64,000 nt of DNA from Gonocerus acuteangulatus (taxonomy: Eukaryota > Arthropoda > Insecta > Hemiptera > Coreidae). Numbering within the stretch: position 1 is the first letter of the stretch; every line of letters begins with the position of its first letter. The notes under the pieces were generated by a model. It saw nothing but the letters and a program-made list of their open reading frames with translations, did not search any database and was not told the DNA's origin. The DNA lies in contig OX328124.1 of NCBI GenBank assembly GCA_946811695.1, forward strand, positions 84,491,293-84,555,292, given 5' to 3'. The translations under genes and the position numbers were made by a program. Shown piece after piece: positions 12,771-25,350 of this stretch.

Positions 12771-14381
12771 TATGTGTATCAATGAATATGCACGTTTACA
12801 GGATATAATTAGAAGAATAGCATTTCATGATGCTATAAAATTTACCTAATTTTTAAATATTTTACGAATTTTTAATCGTTATTTTTAATAATAGCAAATA
12901 ACTTAAAACAAAAAAAAAAAAACATAATTCTTGCAACATCAAACTGATTTGTAATTAATTTTTGACACTTAGCTTGTCTATGCACTTTGAAACTTCTTAA
13001 AATGTATTTGTATTACTGTGTGACGAGAAATATTATTATTGATGTCGGCTTAGATTTTACTTAATGTTTTGTTTGTGTAGTAGATGATTCTCATGTCCCC
13101 GGGGACAATTATCGTACTCCTAGAACACCTACTCAAAATCTTATACGCAGCTAACAAGTTAAGAAATAGAGAAACCTTGCGCTGTTTAAATCTATATGAG
13201 ATATTAGGCAAGAAGTCGGAAAAATATTTATATCCATTTGTTATTCAATGGAAGGACTTTCACAAGGGGTAAAGGGCATATTCAGTGGAAAACTTTATAT
13301 GGGACACTTATCTTTACGCGTATAAACCTTTCATCTACTGCGAACAAACATTTCTAGATGTTCCATTAAGTGTGGGAACATAAGCTGATGTCCTATGTTA
13401 TCTCTTCCCATTAGCCGAACTATTAATGACCTTATAAAAACTGTAGTTCTAATTGCATTCCCATATCCTTAGGCCAGTTTAATTGTTCGTGAAATCATAA
13501 TTCTCCCCATAATATTCTTCCTAGGAGAGAGTAGACTTGAATAGTCCGCTGTGGGAATGAAGCTTGAAAAATTCTTACTGGCCATCTAGTTTTTGTTTTT
13601 ATCAATAGGCTAATAGCATCTAGCCTTTGTGAAGTCATTAAAATCCGGAGCTGTTTTCCGGAATGCACTCTATAAAGCCTTAGGTATAAAAGAATCTATT
13701 TTACCTGGGAGGGTGTTAACCAAACCCATAGGTAGGAGGTAGGGAACTTTATGCCCTCACTAAAAGGGGAATTTCAGGTCTAAGGGGAGAAAAGGAGTAA
13801 ATGGTCCGAAGGAATGGACTCACTGTGATTACACCTTCACTACCTTTTATTGAAATGTTGTTCTCGCTAGAGTGGGGATAGGGCGCACCCAGCCTTTACG
13901 GTTATTGCCCAGTTCACGGTCTCACAACTTCCTGGATTAACATGTTTTATTGCGGGCTTCCCTTTGAGCTGGGACCGGTAATTATTACGGGGCTGTATAA
14001 CTTCAATTATTCCAAGCTCCGGAATATTATTACAGCATTAGAACGGGATAGAGCTCCTGTATGATTGTACCGGTCACGTTTTCTTAGAATTAACCTAGGA
14101 CATAAATCCTATGCTAGTTCACAAGGAACTTTTATTCGCAGAACTTATTTTATACTGTTGTAAAAAAAGAAACAACAACTAAAATTAAAGATCACCAAGA
14201 TATTAAAAGATAAAGTAATTTCTATCGTTATCGTGAATTATGATCTCACGCAAGACAATTATGTTTAAAACAATAGCGATCAGTAACTGATAGAAGCCCT
14301 CAAATGTACCATTAATTTGGTGGGTAGAATAGTTGCTTTGTTCAAAGAATATTGTCCGAAATTGCATAACATCCTGGAGAT
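12771..14381. other. No gene recognised; less AT-rich stretch at about 13560-14060
   Basis: The segment around 13860-14060 (GCCTTTACGGTTATTGCCCA, GAGCTGGGACCGGTAATTAT) has higher complexity and G+C than its surroundings, without a coding domain or repeat. It could be conserved non-coding DNA; nothing more is visible. Confidence 0.3.
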
Positions 14382-14385
14382 TTAA

Positions 14386-14794
14386 GCAGGCCATGCACGT
14401 TCCGATTTGCAGTACGACTTGTGGTCCAACTTCCTAAGTTGGATCACAAGTCGGATCGTGAATGGGCTTGTTGGAAGACTAGTTGGACGAGTCGGATCAT
14501 TTAGAGGGACGACTCGAAGGTCCGACATCCGACTGGCGAAAGTGTTGGAGCTTAAATGAAGGAGTCGGATCAAAGTCTTCCAACTTTCTAGAGTCAGTGT
14601 GTTCACTTTCTAGAGCAGGTGTGTTCACCTTCGGGCAACTTCGGTGAGCTATCGATACAATTTTCGGCTCGTGAGCGACCTACACAGTCGTGAAAACAGA
14701 CCAGGACTAAAGTTGAATAGCAAGTTGGAGCGTGAGTGGAGTCGCCTATCCAACCAGTAGTCCTACTAGTCGTACTGCAAATCGAATGGCCTGC
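14386..14794. mobile_element. TTAA-flanked MITE, 409 bp
   Basis: Inverted ends GCAGGCCATGCACGTTCCGA... and ...TCGAATGGCCTGC continue inward as ATTTGCAGTACGACT/AGTCGTACTGCAAAT, with a 4-5 base offset. TTAA sits immediately outside both ends (14382-14385 and 14795-14798), the target duplication of piggyBac- and Kolobok-type elements. The inside has further short palindromes (GGTCCAACTTCC/GGAAGACTAGTTGGAC) and no open frame. The superfamily is uncertain. Confidence 0.7.
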
Positions 14795-16139
14795 TTAACA
14801 TTAGGTTCAAGTAGTACTCAGAACTTTCATCGTGACAAATTTAGGTGTACTTGTAAGACTAGAAGATGCATAGAGCTTTTTTTTTTGTTTCGCTCATTGT
14901 AATTAATAAGTTCAATAAACCTTCTTATCCGCCGATTCACCTTGAATTGCACAAACCAAACTTGTTATTAAAAATGATTTATACATCGATTCCTGAGACA
15001 TTAGGATGGCAATGAAGGAAAACCGGATTCTACGAAATATTTATGAGGAATGATTTTATTCTGAAGTTTAATTAAGTTCCTATATCTCCGAGGGAGATTT
15101 ATGTATTTTTAATTGATTAATTTCACCCGGTTCCATTTCAATAAATACAGAGCAGTATTTTACAAATGCTTCATTAGCCGCGCTCCAAAGCCCTGTGGAC
15201 ATTTGGATTTTGGAGAACGGAAACTACCAGGGTACTCCAATATTTCTAAATAATCAAAACCTAATAAAATATTATATTTTATAGTTTTTTGTTGCACGGA
15301 ATCCTTACTAGGATAACAAATAGCCCAATTAAAATTCTGCGATTCCCAATGTCCTTTAATCAAACATTAAAAAAAAAAAAAAATGAATATTTAAATGAAT
15401 TGGAGTATTTGAATCCGTTTCAAAAATATCAAAGTTAGGCTCTTGACACATTCCTAAGGATCTCTATTCCCTGTCTATAGTAAACCTATAGAGAGGGAGT
15501 TTATTCTGCAAATTCCATACTTTGCAAATAGCATACTTTTTTTTTCATGCATTACATTTTTTATTTCGAAAACCCAAATTTATTCGTAAACATCGTAGCC
15601 ATTAACATTGCACTAAGGGCAGCATTTTGTAAGCATTTCTTCAAATCTTCATCTTGGCACCAAAAATTAACGTTTTTATATCAAAATTATAAAAGTGTAA
15701 GTTCTTTAGAAGTAAAGAACTTATAATCGATGTAATTTATTTATTTAATTGCATAAGTACTCCAGAACATAGGTGAAAAACTCTTTCGACGTGAAGGTTA
15801 AAAGGAAAACATAAAATTAAAAAGAAATAAAATAAAATTAAGAACTGTAGGAAAGACAAAAAAAAAAGAAAATAAATAAATGAAATAAAAAAATAAAGAA
15901 GATATACATGAATTAAAAAAAAAGAATTAAGTAATATAATATATAACTTACATAACTGTAACACTTTACACAATTTATTTGAAAAAGTATTATTTTTTTA
16001 GGCGATCTTGGTCCCTTTATATGTGTTCTTAAAGGTTAGCCATTGTGTAGAAACTGTAAGATAGTGAAAATATGTCCAACTAGAAAAATCGGCACCTTAG
16101 GCGTAAGGGTTCTCCGAAATCCAAGAGACACTTATTATT
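14795..16139. other. AT-rich region; possible LINE tail near 15733
   Basis: At about 15733-15800 the minus strand reads TACTTATGCAATTAAATAAATAAAT, resembling the LINE 3' tails elsewhere in the window. No coding part could be aligned. The rest is unrecognised. Confidence 0.3.
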
Positions 16140-16279
16140 CGAAGTCAAAGGATGGTTGAGATTCGGCTAGGAGAAAAAACGTCAGACTTTCAGGAATAAA
16201 ATACAGCTTTCTGCAGATTTCTTCCTGAAGGTATGACGCTTTTTTCTCCTAGCCGAATCCCAACCATCCCTTGACTTCG
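16140..16279. repeat. Short fold-back repeat, about 58-bp arms
   Basis: CGAAGTCAAAGGATGGTTGAGATTCGG and CTAGGAGAAAAAACGTC are mirrored by GACGCTTTTTTCTCCTAG and CCGAATCCCAACCATCCC with TTGACTTCG. A loop of about 26 bases separates the arms. A degraded relative occurs at about 41430-41505. No target duplication was established. Confidence 0.8.
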
Positions 16280-17045
16280 TATTAATGCAACGGCTAACTA
16301 TCTCTATCTTCATTTTGCAACTTATTATTGTGCTCCCCAGCATAAATAATCTAATTTTATTTCTTAAACTTACTATTAGACATTTATAGCTAATGAGAGA
16401 GGTGTATTAGGAATATAAGCAATGTTGATCCATTAGGAGCGCGGGATTATTCCTGAACCCTTACTCATTTGCCCTGAGCACCCAATTAGGCAATATACAT
16501 ACAAATATCTACATCTTACACTTCAATGAGAAAGATTAGCTCTAAAAATAAACTAAAACGATATATAAGAAATGGGGGTTTACACTCAAATCTAATTATT
16601 AATAAAACTGACGTTATTTTAATTATTTAATCAGTAAAGAATTTGTTTTTAAAAATTGAAACGATTACCTTTCATAGGAATGTGCTATGTTTATTAGTTC
16701 ATTCATTTTATTCCTCATGATGTTGTAGGCAAACATTCCGATAGGAAATTATGATTAGGAGCTTCCTGGCGAATAAACTAACATCGCTATTTCAGAATAA
16801 AGTAAATTCCAACATTGTATATAGCAGAGCAGCAGAAAAAAAAAAAAAAAAGACCGGATTCCCAGGAACTGCGTCATGTTAGCACGTTTCTATAACTTTC
16901 TTATGCTTATTGTCATTTGTATAGTCTGGAATAAATATAGGTAATATTATGGGAAAAATTAAAACACGTACTTAAGTGAAATCCTGAAAAAAGTTATATT
17001 TTAGGTACTTCTAAATGACAGAAGCAGAAATTGCTATCTCTGCCT

Positions 17046-17158
17046 CTTCAACTCCAGCACTAGCCGTGAGATGAGAAAATTCCTGCTGCGTGTTGAGATC
17101 TAACCCACCATCTCCCGCATGAGAAACTAAGGCGTTAGCCACTAGACCACAGGGATAT
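17046..17158 (-). mobile_element. tRNA-derived SINE (minus)
   Basis: On the minus strand the A box TGGTCTAGTGG (plus 17139-17149) is followed by GGGAGATGGTGGGTTAGATC (B-box-like, plus 17097-17106) and the body GCAGGAATTTTCTCATCTCAC. The head matches the SINE at 3514 and the body matches the SINE pieces in the 9146 palindrome, which links them as one family. The shared 3' tail is missing. Confidence 0.7.
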
Positions 17159-17596
17159 CTCTGATGTTAGTTAATAACTTTTTTTTGCATACTTCCTTCA
17201 CGCAAAAACTCAACAAAAATTAAAGTATCCTAGCTTAGATGGAATGATAATATTTATATTATATGATAATGTCAAACGTCTAGAACAAGTGTCAATTGAA
17301 TAAATCGTTTCTGAATACCCAAACCAAATATTAGTCGAGAAAACTAGTTGTTTCAACGTTTCTCGTAAACTACAGATATAGCTTTAAAAATCATATCATT
17401 CAATTTACAATAGCCTATTAGAAGAGTACCTGCAAGCATTTTAACTCAAAAACGTATGCGTTTTTTTCACTCGAATTTTTCTCCAAAAACCATATTTCCG
17501 AGGACGGATTCAGCTGGTTAAAGTCCTCGATCTTATAAATTAGACTTTTGTACTAAATTGTAGAACAATCGGACCATTTTTCAGCCAGTGAGAGAG

Positions 17597-17600
<4 letters not shown>

Positions 17601-17682
<82 letters not shown>
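17601..17682. repeat. (TA)n microsatellite core of copy 2
   Basis: About 41 uninterrupted TA units between AGAGAGCAAA and CAGACGAATTCG. Confidence 0.95.
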
Positions 17683-17686
<4 letters not shown>

Positions 17687-17825
17687 CGAATTCGAAGCAC
17701 ATGTATATTCGTGATCTGGGGGTTCTGAAACGTGAAAATTTCCATACGGCACTTACGGATTCTAACATATAGTCAACCTTATAACCGCGGTTTCTCCCTA
17801 TGAAGGGAGGGAGGAAACGAGCTAA

Positions 17826-18394
17826 GAAAGAGAGCGCGTATGAGAGTAGGAACCTAATTCGCACTCAAAAGAATAATAAAACATTTTAATTATAAATGAA
17901 ATAGAAATGGCCGAACACAAAAAGCTACTTACGTGTGGGTGTAGACCAGATGGAGACTCATGTACCTGTGTTGAATTTCCTATGTGTAAAGACATCTGTA
18001 ATATCTAATGGTGGTCTCAATGACTTGTAATTTCGAGGATGCAGATGTCTTCCTCAGAGCCAGCTGAAACTCTGTCTCAAAATGTTCATTTAATATTGAA
18101 ATAACCCAGAGTCCTTCAGAACTATGGGGGCCACTAGAAGAAATATGTTCCCAGAGTCTGTCCACATATTCATTATGCACCCATTAGAACGGAGTGTCGC
18201 ATTGCGGGCAGGTGTGTTCTCCTTCGCGCCCATAATTACCGCCTGTTTTCTTACCTCTATAATACCCTCTAGATCATCGCACTATCTCATATTATGGAAA
18301 GTGTTTCATGATATGTGCATTAATATTGCAATGATTCTCTCTATTACACATGTACAAAGGAATCATACAAATAATACTGCATTACCGCTTCCTA
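17826..18394. other. Unrecognised stretch with overlapping short frames
   Basis: Frames of 66 codons (17980-18180 minus) and 98 codons (18124-18420 plus) overlap. Neither shows a recognisable domain. The stretch is moderately complex, unlike the surrounding AT-rich DNA. Confidence 0.3.
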
Positions 18395-18515
18395 TTTCAG
18401 TACTTTCTAAAGGAATATAGCTATTCAGGTCACACTCATTAAAGATTTTTTTAAAAAATCTCTTTAAATCTTCATTGATCTTATCTACTTGATAGAAGAG
18501 TACCGTTTTTTTTTT
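18395..18515 (-). repeat. Degraded 3' end of a family-2 Helentron-like element
   Basis: AGTACTTTCTAAAGGAATATAG, then a diverged copy of AGCTATTGAGGTTGGACTCATGAC and AATCTTCATTGATCTTATCTACT. This matches the sequence at 20697-20800. The rest of the element is not visible. Confidence 0.5.
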
Positions 18516-18516
18516 G

Positions 18517-18548
18517 GTCAGGAGTGGCCAAGCGGAATTCGAACCAAA
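18517..18548 (+). repeat. tRNA fragment with the middle deleted
   Basis: GTCAGGAGTGGCCAAGCGG resembles the 5' part of a Leu/Ser-type tRNA with its A box. It is joined directly to AATTCGAACC, which resembles a B-box half. Too short to be a working tRNA. Confidence 0.35.
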
Positions 18549-19291
18549 AAACCAGCAACTAGAATTTGAAAAAAATACTATTCATATCATATCCATGATT
18601 GAATAGGTGTCATTGAGAAGAGATTGATTTTGGACCAAAATAATTGAGGCTGAATGAATCAACAAGCTATTATTTCGACTTATGTAAAATCTGAGCTCAA
18701 TATATTGCTTACGAAAATTTATTTTTATCCATTTATACTTATAGAGCTCCATAACATCAAAGTGATTTGCTTACAGAATTACTATATCTTACACACACAC
18801 GCACACACACACAGAGGCGAAAACGCATGCGTGCATGCGTTTTGTCACAGAAATATTCATACATTTACACTCACTTCATGGATGCATATACACGTAAGTT
18901 GTGTCATATTTTGTCATAAAGTTTTATTTTACAGAGATGTCCTAGAGTTGTAACAATATACGAGCTTCATTAAGAAAATATTCAAAAATATCATATGGAA
19001 TAGTTACATAGTATCGCGTTTTTCATTCTATATAGCGATGAGTGTCTCTGCGTCTGATATGTTTATTAAATAACTAAACCGATGACAAGTTTAGGGCGTC
19101 ACTTTTGCTTTTTTTTGTAAAGGATACAAAAAATGATTGCTCGGAAGTAGCTGTAATTTTCTTGTGTCTTTATATCTTATAAAAAGCTTATTATTAGACT
19201 TATTTTCGGGGGGGGGGCGTCTTCGTTTATTAGCGGTTCTTAAGGGTAAAGTTGCCATTATTCCCTTGGAACAAATAAGGAATATGATTTC

Positions 19292-19361
<70 letters not shown>

Positions 19362-20696
19362 AGTAGATTCTAGCTAATAAATTTCTTGGAAGATTTAATG
19401 CAACACTGATCACTTAAACGCTATAAAAATGGACTACCACATTTATAACTTGGCCAATATGAGATTTTTTCATATGATTTCATTACTATGATTGATACTT
19501 GATACAGCTGATTATGTCTAACTATTCTTTTTAACTCTCTAATTACCTACATTTAAATATTCAGCTGGAAAAAATCTAGTTATTGAAAATATGGCTTGTT
19601 CTTTAATATATTAAGGCACTCGAGCAGCTGTGAGATGTGAGAATTTTAAAGGTAATGAACAATGAAACATGAATTTTAACGCCTCGGCGAGCAGGCTATT
19701 CATCTTTGACTCCTCTAAACCATCTGGATCAAGGAGTCATTTGTAACAGTTGCGTGCAAACAACTTTTCGTGCGAACATGATTTCACGAACCTCTCAACG
19801 GGGAATGAAACAAAACAAAAAACAAGTACTTTCTTTCCAAATCCATTCAGGAAACATCCTGTAACACACTTGGAACTCGTAAAACGTGCGCTCCAATACT
19901 TTGGAAGTACTACTCATCATATCCCGTCATTATTTTGTCGGCTCACGCAGACCTTCGACGCATGTAGGTCAAAATAATGAAAGCGTCCTTGTGGAAATGT
20001 ATATTATTCACCAGGGTTGAAGATTTCCGGAAAAATATCCGATATTTATTATTTTTTTTTTTTTTTTTTGATGCTCCACATCTTTGCTGATAAGAATGTG
20101 TATGACGTCGGGAGATCTACATTAGAGTAGAGAATATGTAGACAACAACCGGCACCCTGTAATATTTTATCCAGCCCACGAGACATTTTGAAAAAACAAA
20201 ACTAAAAAAAATAATATTACACTACTCACTGAAACTCACTCCAAATGAGGAGAATGGAAGACTGTTTCAATTTATTTCCTACTCAAAATAAAGTTAAGTA
20301 CAAAATTCTCCAATACACTCGCAAATGTAGTTGATCGAGATTCAAGAAAACTGACTTCTAAGATCTAAATTTGAAGGCGTGGAGTTGTGCGATGTTTAAA
20401 AAAAATATCTCAAAGAAGACCATTTTCCGCAGCATAGTAAAGTCGTAAGAAGATTGATTTGTGCATTTGGCAGTACTTAATAAATTCGAACAGTATATTT
20501 GTGCATTAGGCAGGACTTAATAAATGCGAACACTTCTTTTCAATGGCGAAAGTTAATAAATCAAAACATTGTACAACGCCGACTGACGATGATTTGGAAA
20601 ATTCTGAACATCTTTGTATCAGTGAAATTAATCCAAACATCGGTGGATTCATTTCCCGAATTCTGGCACAAGTGTCTCAATGATTTCGGTTCGCTT
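18549..20696. other. AT-rich region; simple repeats only
   Basis: It contains ACACACACACGCACACACAC (about 18790-18813) and a T-run of about 66 bases at 19291-19357. No gene was recognised. Confidence 0.4.
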
Positions 20697-21969
<1,273 letters not shown>

Positions 21970-22030
21970 AACTTTTGTAATTTGTAGTAACTCCAAATTT
22001 CACGATTTAATCATAATGTTATACCTATTA

Positions 22031-22114
<84 letters not shown>
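22031..22114. repeat. (CT)n-(TA)n-(CA)n compound microsatellite
   Basis: CT units to about 22052, TA units to about 22104, then a short CA run, directly before a 124-bp tandem array. Confidence 0.95.
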
Positions 22115-22119
22115 TAAAT

Positions 22120-22645
22120 CACGTGGCTGTCTGCCCGTTTGGCTGTTTTGTTTCTTTGTCTGTTTGTCCGTTTGTTCCTTATACAAATCCACACCGTTTG
22201 ACAGATTTTGACCAAACTTAGAATACTGGTAGGTCTTGATATGGGAAGTCTCGTAGGCTAAGTCAAAAACGTCTACCAGCCGTCTGTCTATGTTTTTCCT
22301 TATACAAATCCACATCCATTGTCCGATTTTGACCAAACTTGGAATAATGATAGGTCTTGATGCGGGAAGTCGCGTAGGCTAAGTCAAAAACGTCTACCAG
22401 CTGTCTGTCTGTATGCTTGTTCCTTATACAAATCCACACCCATCGTCCGATTTTGACCAAACTTGACACACAGGTAGGTCGTGATACGGTCAGTGTCATA
22501 AGCTAAGCCAAAAATGTCTCCCAGCTGTCTGTCTGTATGTTTGTTCCTTATACAAATCCACACCATTAGACCGATTTTGACCAAACGTGGCACACAGGTA
22601 GGTCTTGATACGGGGAGAGGCATAGACTAGGTTAAAATCGTCTAT
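22120..22645. repeat. Tandem array, about 4 units of 121-124 bp
   Basis: CCTTATACAAATCCACA recurs at 22177, 22298, 22422 and 22546. Each unit also has GATTTTGACCAAACTTGG, GTAGGTCTTGATACGGG and CTGTCTGTCTG. Minus-strand frames (VWICIRNKHTDRQL) arise from the repeat and are not a credible gene. It begins immediately after a microsatellite, a layout like the Helentron-like elements, but I see no element ends. Confidence 0.85.
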
Positions 22646-23029
22646 AACTCACAGTTAGGAAATCACGAGTTCAAAACAATGTATCCAAATAGTTACAGAT
22701 TTGCGTTATTAGATTTTAATATTAATTATTTGGTTCTTAATTTATTTTTGTTTTTTTTTTTTTGCAGAAAGTAAGTGTAGCTTAGCACTCCAGGTAACAG
22801 CTTGTCTATTATAATAGCATTATTGTATAATTTCATGGCAGATAACTATCGCTAAAAATTATAAATACTAGTTTAAAATCCGACGTTATTTTATTTTGAA
22901 CCGCCTACGTGGCCCAAGAAGGTATTTTAACATTAAATTATGGATCACAATATGCCAAAGGTTGTCCATACCTGGAGTAGAGATTAAATGAAGTCATCTA
23001 GACAAATCATTCCAGTTGTAATTTGAGTT
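22646..23029. other. No feature recognised
   Basis: AT-rich DNA with a T-run near 22750. Confidence 0.4.
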
Positions 23030-23590
23030 AGTAGTATGTTATCTCGAACAACTTCCAAGCCATCAGGTCTCCCAAAAACCCACAGTGCTAACATTCCCAT
23101 ACGTCCTATCATATCCAATATCAATTCACTCTCTTATAGACTTCCCCCTTGGACGGGGATTAGGAAAACTCCTAACCCCCGTCCAAGCATACTATCCACA
23201 ACAACTCTACAACTCTTATAATGTCCAGAATTCCTACGACCTAAAACAGCAACTGACTTCCATTAACATCCCTTCAAATTTTTTCTTTGTGCCCCTAGAT
23301 ATCGAGTCTCTCTTTATCAACATTGCTATCGATAAAGCCCTGAAATAAATTGATAAACCCTAGAATCCCATATCACGATCCTCCTATCTTGAATCCCTAT
23401 CCGTCTGTTGAAAATCCGGTTTCCTCTTATTCCAAGAAAAATACTATCATCAAATCTCCGGCCTTGCTATGGGAAATTGTCTTGCGCCTGATATATCAAA
23501 CATTACCCTTAATAACGTCCTCAACCTCATCCCCCCTATATTCCTCATTGGTAATTATTGTTTACTCTGCCTATAATATTTTACATACAT
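23030..23590 (+). pseudogene. Penelope-like element reverse transcriptase, decayed fragment
   Basis: Penelope-like elements encode a reverse transcriptase with a C-terminal GIY-YIG nuclease. Three frames carry pieces in the right order. Frame 1 (23063-23155) has GLPKTHSANIPIRPIISNIN. Frame 2 (about 23140-23345) has LLTPVQAYYPQQ and FFFVPLDIESLFINIAIDKAL, the catalytic LD.ESLFTNIP-type block. Frame 3 (about 23418-23560) has YYHQISGLAMGNCLAPDISN, the Penelope-type counterpart of MGSPLAP. A deletion separates the second and third blocks, and stops occur between them. The YADD block and the nuclease are absent. The fragment is followed at 23622 by a hammerhead-like fold, as expected near Penelope termini. 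Confidence 0.8.
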
Positions 23591-23621
23591 ATTAATAATT
23601 GTAATTAGTATTTACCATATC

Positions 23622-23699
23622 CATAACTGTTTAAAGCCCTGAAGAATGCTTGCATGTCAAGCCGAAACGTTGGCAGAAATACAACTCATTTTAGTTATG
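23622..23699 (+). ncRNA. Candidate hammerhead ribozyme of the Penelope-like element
   Basis: The core CTGAAGA (23639-23645) fits CUGANGA and is followed by a stem II hairpin GCTTG-CATGT-CAAGC (23648-23662) and GAAA at 23664-23667. A short stem III GTTG/CAAC (23669-23672 with 23682-23685, one bulged C) leads to TC at 23686-23687, the expected cleavage position. Stem I would be CATAACT/AGTTATG (23622-23628 with 23693-23699). Hammerheads are known in Penelope-like element termini. The extra unpaired bases in stems I and II mean this copy may be inactive. Confidence 0.45.
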
Positions 23700-24080
23700 A
23701 AATGTAATTTTACTCAACATCCCCGGTTGAACCCCGATCATGTACACCTTCACAATCTCAATGGTCAACTACCTCTTCTCAACTAACTTGTTTATTTATT
23801 TTGTGTTTCATTCATGTTTTATTTAATTAATTGAATATTTTTTTATTGATTTCTTATTTGATAATCTTGGCAAAATACGGAAGAAAAATATTTTATTTAT
23901 CTTTTTATATGTCTTCTACTCATTGTACGTATTCTGTTAAAATTCTGATGAGGGTGGCAGGAGCTTTGAAAGGGTGACTATTTTAATTTCTCCTGATCAT
24001 ATTTCTTTACTCCCAGACTTTGGTCTGTAATCTTCTGAATTTAGATGTTCCTCGTTGAAATTATATATAAAAATTAGTAT
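23700..24080. other. Probable element remnant and AT-rich flank
   Basis: ACATCCCCGGTTGAACCCCG near 23720 may still belong to the Penelope-like terminus. The remainder is unrecognised. Confidence 0.3.
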
Positions 24081-24265
24081 GGGCAACGGTCATAGCCACT
24101 AGAATACACCGGTTCCTGTTGATTAGTCAGAGTTAAGCAACGTCGGGCGTGGACGGCAGTATATGAATGGGTGGCCATTCACACGATGTTGGCATTATAA
24201 AAGGGTGGGGACCCGAAGATAGGCCTGTGTCAATAGCCTAGTCGTTGATACACCAATAACAAATT
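24081..24265 (+). mobile_element. 5S rRNA-derived SINE, second copy
   Basis: GGGCAACGGTCATAGCCACT, AATACACCGGTTCCTG, AGTTAAGCAACGTCGGGCGTG and GAATGGGTGGCC reproduce the 5S head. Then GATGTTGGCATTATAAAAGG and the tail TGTGTCAATAGCC...GATACACCAATAA follow. It is more diverged than the copy at 4151 and includes a 2-base insertion near 24150. Its tail stem has two base-pair swaps relative to that copy. Confidence 0.8.
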
Positions 24266-25095
24266 TAAAAAAAAATAGTGTGATTGAGAGCGTATGTAAC
24301 GTTTCAAGTTACACTGCCGCCTTGCAATAATCATAAGAGTATAGCACTGAGTGGTATGAAAGAGACAGGTAGGAGGTTCCGTTGGCTAAATTGTAGCCAT
24401 AGGAACAAGACCGTAGCGAGTCGCCCGGAGAATGGGCTGAACTCATTGAGCTCTGGGCTCATCTCGGACAGACAAAGCCCCTACAATTAATAAAGGACCG
24501 TGGCTCACTATAGCACTAAAGTGTAGCGGCGCCTTCCGCTCTATTGTCCTATAGCTCTTCTCACCCAATACAACTCTCAAAGCAACCCTTTCAAATTATA
24601 CCGACGATGTAAAGTGGTCTTAACCTTTTACGCCATATAGTACGCCAAGAATAATGCCTTCATTTTCACTCAAAGGGAGCTTACAACATTATTACTGCTC
24701 AGCGCAGCTATTCACTGCCTTGCGACCGGAGGACGCCTTTACCTATATAATAGTAAATATTAACTACATTTATTGGCCAGAGACCATTTTTTGGCTGTTT
24801 TATTTAGAATTTATCAGTTTATGTTTTCAGAATCCTAGAAGAAGTAATAACTAACAATATAATCAAGAGAGTTTTTTTTGTTAGTTTTTTTTTTAAATTG
24901 AAAAAACAATTCATTTCTTTAGTGGAACACCGACACAAAAGCGATCCAGCTTTTTCATTTGTCAACAAAACCCCACATGTAACCTATTAATACATAAAAA
25001 TAGCATATACAAAAGAGAAAAGGATTGAAAATTATTTTGAAAAAGGTAGGATTATAGAATAAGAAGTTAAAATGTTCAAAATAAAAGCTTAATAT
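24266..25095. other. No gene recognised
   Basis: A moderately complex stretch at 24280-24640 has a 68-codon frame without a known motif. The rest is AT-rich. Confidence 0.35.
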
Positions 25096-25099
25096 TTAA

Positions 25100-25350
25100 A
25101 TTTTTTAACCCTTATGGGTGTGCTACAAATGGTGCAGCATGCAGTTTGTGTTAGGGCAACCTTCTGCAAGAAATTCTTGTAGTTTCTGTGGAATAGTTAA
25201 TTTGTCACGCCTTTTACAATCAGTGAGTACATTTGTAATTGTCAAATTTACTCGACAAAGTCTGCATATTTTTTTGTCTTTTCTGTATATATGGTAGTTA
25301 TGTGTGAGTAATGAATGCTCTATGCAAGTCCCTTCGTTTCAATGTGTATT
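25100..25350 (-). pseudogene. LINE C-terminal relic (I/Jockey-group-like)
   Basis: On the minus strand the pieces TLLTHNYH-like, YRKDKKICRLCRVNLTI, TNVLTDCKRRDKLTIPQKLQ and EFLAEGCPN can be read with frameshifts. They line up with the Zn-knuckle tail of the LINE at 39712 (C-x2-C...H-x4-C, then a IPHDL-like helix and SEGS). Several frame breaks show it is old. No clear A-rich tail was found. Confidence 0.5.

Larger units (their letters stand above)
16836..17825 (+). mobile_element. Helentron-like element, family 1 (copy 2)
   Basis: The 5' end (A-run, then CCCAGGAACTGCGTCATGTTAGCACG) is followed by the subterminal AGAAGCAGAAATT module. The 3' end is a degenerate hairpin (GGTTTCTCCCT...AGGGAGGGAGGAAAC) ending in GAGCTAA at 17819-17825. 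The (TA)n core is at 17601-17682, and a tRNA-derived SINE has inserted at 17046-17158. Confidence 0.55.
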
